In this document: positions 6,534 through 8,563 of the stretch, piece by piece
Position numbering within the stretch: position 1 is the first letter of the stretch
How the letters are laid out: every line of letters begins with the position of its first letter
Assembly (NCBI GenBank): GCA_027451455.1
Contig: DAIDJI010000198.1
Coordinates: forward strand, 1-8,563
DNA length: 8,563 bases
Source of the DNA: Planctomycetales bacterium
GTDB lineage: Bacteria > Planctomycetota > Planctomycetia > Isosphaerales > Isosphaeraceae
Reading direction: 5' to 3'
Translations under genes and position numbers: made by a program
The notes under the pieces: generated by a model
Told to the model about the DNA's origin: nothing
The model's input: the letters and a program-made list of their open reading frames with translations, nothing else
Databases searched by the model: none

Positions 6534-6986
6534 TCACATCGAGGGCCCCATTCCACCGATCGACGGCCCGGCAAAGCCCGACGGCTCCCGGAACGGATAT
6601 CCGATCCGAGGGGCCATCACACCCGTCGCGGCCCGGCTCCGAGGGGGCCGTCGCCCGCCGAGCAAGTCCAGGCCGCCATCAGACCCCGCCATCGGCCGGC
6701 TCCGTCCGAGCGAGAGGCCGGGCATCGACGAGAGCCGGAAGTCCTTCCGACCCCCCGAGATCATCGGCGACGGACGACTCTGGAACTGGAGTGGCGCTCC
6801 CATCCCGAGCCGGCCGGGCAGGAAACCCTCGAACGATCCTCCGTAAGGAATCAACATCGGCCCGGCGCCGGGAGCGGACATCGTCCCACCGTAGCCGCCC
6901 AGACCCTGGGCGGACGCCTCGGGCCGCATCGCGGCTCCGATCATTGCCAGCCCGATCATCGCGACGTATTTTACCCGGAAGCCCAT
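6534..6986 (-). CDS. Small secreted Gly/Pro/Met-rich protein of unknown function
   Basis: I do not recognise a characterised family. The 150-residue product starts at ATG 6984-6986, with GGGGAG nine bases upstream. Residues 1-26 form a signal peptide (basic start, hydrophobic VAMIGLAMIGAAM core, cleavage after ASA). The mature part of about 124 residues is low in complexity. It is rich in Gly, Pro, Ser and Arg and has nine Met residues spread along it (36, 44, 62, 75, 88, 99, 124, 146, 150). It has no Cys and no His. A segment PMLIPYGGSFEGFLPGRLGM (43-62) looks the most ordered. The gene ends ten bases from the end of tolC and points toward it. Clean codon structure, signal peptide and ribosome binding site argue it is real. 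Periplasmic metal binding through Met is conceivable but unproven. Confidence 0.72.
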   Translation of the reverse strand: MGFRVKYVAMIGLAMIGAAMRPEASAQGLGGYGGTMSAPGAGPMLIPYGGSFEGFLPGRLGMGAPLQFQSRPSPMISGGRKDFRLSSMPGLSLGRSRPMAGSDGGLDLLGGRRPPRSRAATGVMAPRIGYPFREPSGFAGPSIGGMGPSM

Positions 6987-7134
6987 CTCACTCGGCTCCC
7001 CGGGTCATCCACCCGTATCCCTGAAAGGTCTCGTAAGCGCAGCCAGGCCCGATGAGACTGAGCAACCGAGGAAGTCCCCCTCCAGGGAAGATCGACACGA
7101 TGGACTTCGACACTTCAAACGAGAAGAAGCGGGC

Positions 7135-7164
7135 TTGCCCCGGACGGAGTGGCCCCGATATTAT
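7135..7164 (+). promoter_or_regulatory. Promoter of tRNA-Cys
   Basis: TTGCCC (7135-7140) and TATTAT (7159-7164) resemble sigma-70 -35 and -10 boxes and are separated by 18 bp. The expected transcription start falls at about 7170-7173, just before the first base of the tRNA. The A+T-rich -10 patch stands out in otherwise GC-rich DNA. Confidence 0.55.
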
Positions 7165-7174
7165 TGTGACTCGC

Positions 7175-7246
7175 GGCGCCGTAGCCAAGTGGTAAGGCAA
7201 CCGCCTGCAAAGCGGTCATTCCCCGGTTCGAATCCGGGCGGCGCCT
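7175..7246 (+). tRNA. tRNA-Cys (anticodon GCA)
   Basis: This is a complete 72-base cloverleaf. The acceptor GGCGCCG (7175-7181) pairs with CGGCGCC (7239-7245). The anticodon stem ACCGC/GCGGT encloses CTGCAAA with anticodon GCA at 7207-7209. The T-arm is CCCGG-TTCGAAT-CCGGG (7222-7238). The discriminator base is U (7246), the main identity element for cysteinyl-tRNA synthetase. CCA is not encoded and must be added after transcription. Confidence 0.97.
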
Positions 7247-7551
7247 CTGACAGTAAATCCCGTCGAAGGCTGGGCTTCCAGCTTACCCGCCAGACCATCG
7301 GCAAGGCGCAACCTCTCTGGGAAGCCTGGCCGTATCATGCATCAAGACTTCTGAGAGGCGGGGTCCGCCCGCCGATTTGGGGCATCCCGACCGAGAGCCT
7401 TCAGGGGCGATCCGCCCGAACCGCAGAGAGGGCCCCGCAGGTCGGCCCGCCCGGCCACCCGCCTCCCACTTCCCCGATTCGGCCCTCGGGCGAGAAAGTC
7501 GGGATCCGAGACGTTCTCTGATTCTCTCGGGTGCCCCATTCGAAGTTGGCC
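7247..7551. other. Spacer between tRNA-Cys and the transposase
   Basis: About 305 bases without a credible gene. It starts with a hairpin behind the tRNA (7267-7284) and ends inside the presumed edge of the ISKra4-type element. GGGTGCCCC at 7529-7537, about 15 bases beyond the transposase stop codon, might mark the element's end, but the other end is outside the window so this cannot be tested here. No repeat or RNA gene was recognised. Confidence 0.4.
7267..7284 (+). terminator. Possible terminator hairpin after tRNA-Cys
   Basis: AGGCTGG and CCAGCTT form a 7-bp stem (one G-U pair) around the loop GCTT, 20 bases past the tRNA 3' end. No T-tract follows, so it may act as an RNA-processing or weak termination structure, or be chance. 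Confidence 0.3.
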
Positions 7552-8563
7552 CTACGCAGCCGTTGACCAGTAGGTGTCCCAGTCTTCGGTATGGCCGAGG
7601 CTGATCAGTTCGACGATCGGGCCGATGTGGGCGGTCTTCCATCGCGCGCCGGTCTGCTTGATGCGACGGCCGACGAGTTGTTTGATCGCCCCTTCAATCA
7701 TCCCGCTCCCCACCGACACGCCGCGGCGGAGTCGCGCGGCGTACTTCATCCGGTCGCGGTGACCGGACAGATAGTTCGCCACCCGGGGGAAGGCTCCTTC
7801 CAACGCCGCCGGATCGCTCAACTCCCCCTTCGCCTCCTGCACAAACTGGCAGACGCCCGCCCATCCGTCGGCCACCAGGGCTCGCTGTGCTCGCTCGGTC
7901 CAGGCCTCGACCGCCGCGGTGTCCCCGGCTCCGCCGGCCCGCGCCAGGTCGCCCAGGTATTCGGTCGCGTGGTACAGGTCCAGCGTCTCCTCGGCCCCGC
8001 TGAAGTGCTCGGCCGCCAGGTTCCAGATCCAGGCGGCGCCGTCGCCCAGGATCGTCAGGTCCTTGACGTCGGCCAGACCGACCCTCTCGGCCTCGGCTCG
8101 GCAGCGTGGGCCGAACACCTCGGCCGGCTCGATCGCAGCGATCACGTGCCGCTCCGAGGGAGTGGGCAAGTCCCGGGTGTGGAAATCCACGGAGGTGGAA
8201 GGCTCGCCCGGCGTGCGGACGGCGAAGGTGGCGACTTTGACGTCCCGCCAGCCGGTCTCAGTGTTGACCTTACCCGCGTCGATCTGGAGTTCCCAATGTC
8301 CCTCGGCCGCCGCAAACTTCGTCGCGACGTCGAGTCCCTCCGTCTTGGATTGACGACACGCCCTGGCCTCGGCGTGACAGATCCGCCGGATGGTCTCGGC
8401 GTCGACGGACCATCCGGACAACTCCCGGAGTGTCCTCGCACCGCGGTCGAACGAGTTGTCGATGCCGACGTGGCAGATCGACCGGCGGGCGCGGCGGGTG
8501 AACCCGCCTTCGATCCCGAGGACCGCGTCGGCCGGGAAGCCCCCCTCGCCACAGCGGGGGCAA
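7529..8563 (-). mobile_element. Insertion sequence of ISKra4 type, partial
   Basis: The element is inferred from its transposase. The edge near 7529 is a guess from a GC-rich GGGTGCCCC start shortly after the transposase stop. Neither a paired inverted repeat nor a target duplication can be verified because the other end is missing. Confidence 0.45.
7552..8562 (-). CDS. ISKra4-family transposase, N-terminus beyond the window
   Basis: The frame ends at TAG 7552-7554 and stays open to the right edge, giving 336 visible residues. Its start lies outside. The first visible residues CPRCG form part of a zinc-ribbon-like motif, followed by FPADAVLGIEGGFT and FDRGARTLREL, an order I associate with ISKra4 transposases. 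A DDE-type active site can be assigned as Asp95 (LQIDAG), Asp174 (ILGDGAAW) and Glu290 (GSGMIEGAIK), counted from the first visible residue. DLYHATEYL (195-203) and RRIKQTGARW (299-308) are further family marks. No stop or frameshift is visible, so the enzyme may be active. It would cut and join DNA at the ends of its own insertion sequence. The rest of the element extends to the right of the window. Confidence 0.88.
   Translation of the reverse strand, partial: CPRCGEGGFPADAVLGIEGGFTRRARRSICHVGIDNSFDRGARTLRELSGWSVDAETIRRICHAEARACRQSKTEGLDVATKFAAAEGHWELQIDAGKVNTETGWRDVKVATFAVRTPGEPSTSVDFHTRDLPTPSERHVIAAIEPAEVFGPRCRAEAERVGLADVKDLTILGDGAAWIWNLAAEHFSGAEETLDLYHATEYLGDLARAGGAGDTAAVEAWTERAQRALVADGWAGVCQFVQEAKGELSDPAALEGAFPRVANYLSGHRDRMKYAARLRRGVSVGSGMIEGAIKQLVGRRIKQTGARWKTAHIGPIVELISLGHTEDWDTYWSTAA

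Noticed and set aside
5129..6574. Long open frame antisense to tolC (481 codons)
   Set aside because: Its translation is Gly/Arg/Asp/Leu-rich without recognisable motifs and exactly mirrors the codon bias of tolC, which has clear family motifs, a lipobox and a ribosome binding site.
7283..7551. Open frames on both strands between tRNA-Cys and the transposase
   Set aside because: Arg/Pro/Gly-rich, no motif or start signals, and they overlap each other in opposite directions.
1..8563. CRISPR array, tandem repeat array, rRNA, riboswitch or toxin-antitoxin/defence operon
   Set aside because: Looked for by eye on both strands; no regularly spaced repeats, no conserved rRNA blocks and no recognisable paired small genes or defence domains were seen.

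Overview
The base composition (strongly GC-rich, weak Shine-Dalgarno use) and the gene content suggest a planctomycete, probably of the Isosphaeraceae type. The pointers are a surface protein with a LEPR-XLL-like N-terminus followed by a beta-helix repeat region, a planctomycete-style ECF sigma factor, a DUF6599-like secreted protein, a Tat-exported aldo/keto reductase and an ISKra4-type transposase. The taxon is inferred from family resemblance read by eye; no search was run.

Layout from left to right. (1) Positions 1-308, minus strand: the first 102 residues of a large secreted beta-helix protein that runs off the left edge. (2) 309-870: a long divergent spacer. (3) 871-1437, plus: an ECF sigma factor, followed by a possible hairpin terminator. 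(4) 1590-2335, minus: a dead DDE transposase that has lost its N-terminus and the middle of its catalytic domain. (5) 2457-3440, plus: a secreted DUF6599-like protein whose last ~20 codons are shifted out of frame by one extra base. (6) 3617-4651, minus: a Tat-signal aldo/keto reductase in which the usual catalytic His is Met. (7) 4652-5110: a spacer holding the 3' half of a tRNA without its 5' half. (8) 5111-6523, plus: a TolC-type outer-membrane efflux lipoprotein. (9) 6534-6986, minus: a small secreted Gly/Pro/Met-rich protein of unknown function, convergent with tolC. (10) 7175-7246, plus: an intact tRNA-Cys(GCA) with a good upstream promoter. (11) 7552-8562, minus: a 5'-truncated (window edge) but catalytically complete ISKra4-family transposase.

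The genes do not form one operon. Strands alternate and nearly every gene stands alone, separated by mobile-element debris. Working links are only conjectural. TolC lacks the inner-membrane and periplasmic partners it needs, so they must lie elsewhere in the genome. The sigma factor has no kinase or anti-sigma gene beside it in view. Several products (beta-helix protein, DUF6599 protein, reductase, TolC, small Met-rich protein) are predicted to act in or beyond the periplasm. I did not find a convincing new multi-gene system. The most notable items are the half tRNA, the His-to-Met change in the reductase, the C-terminal frameshift in the DUF6599 gene, the core-deleted transposase and the unrecognised Met-rich secreted protein.
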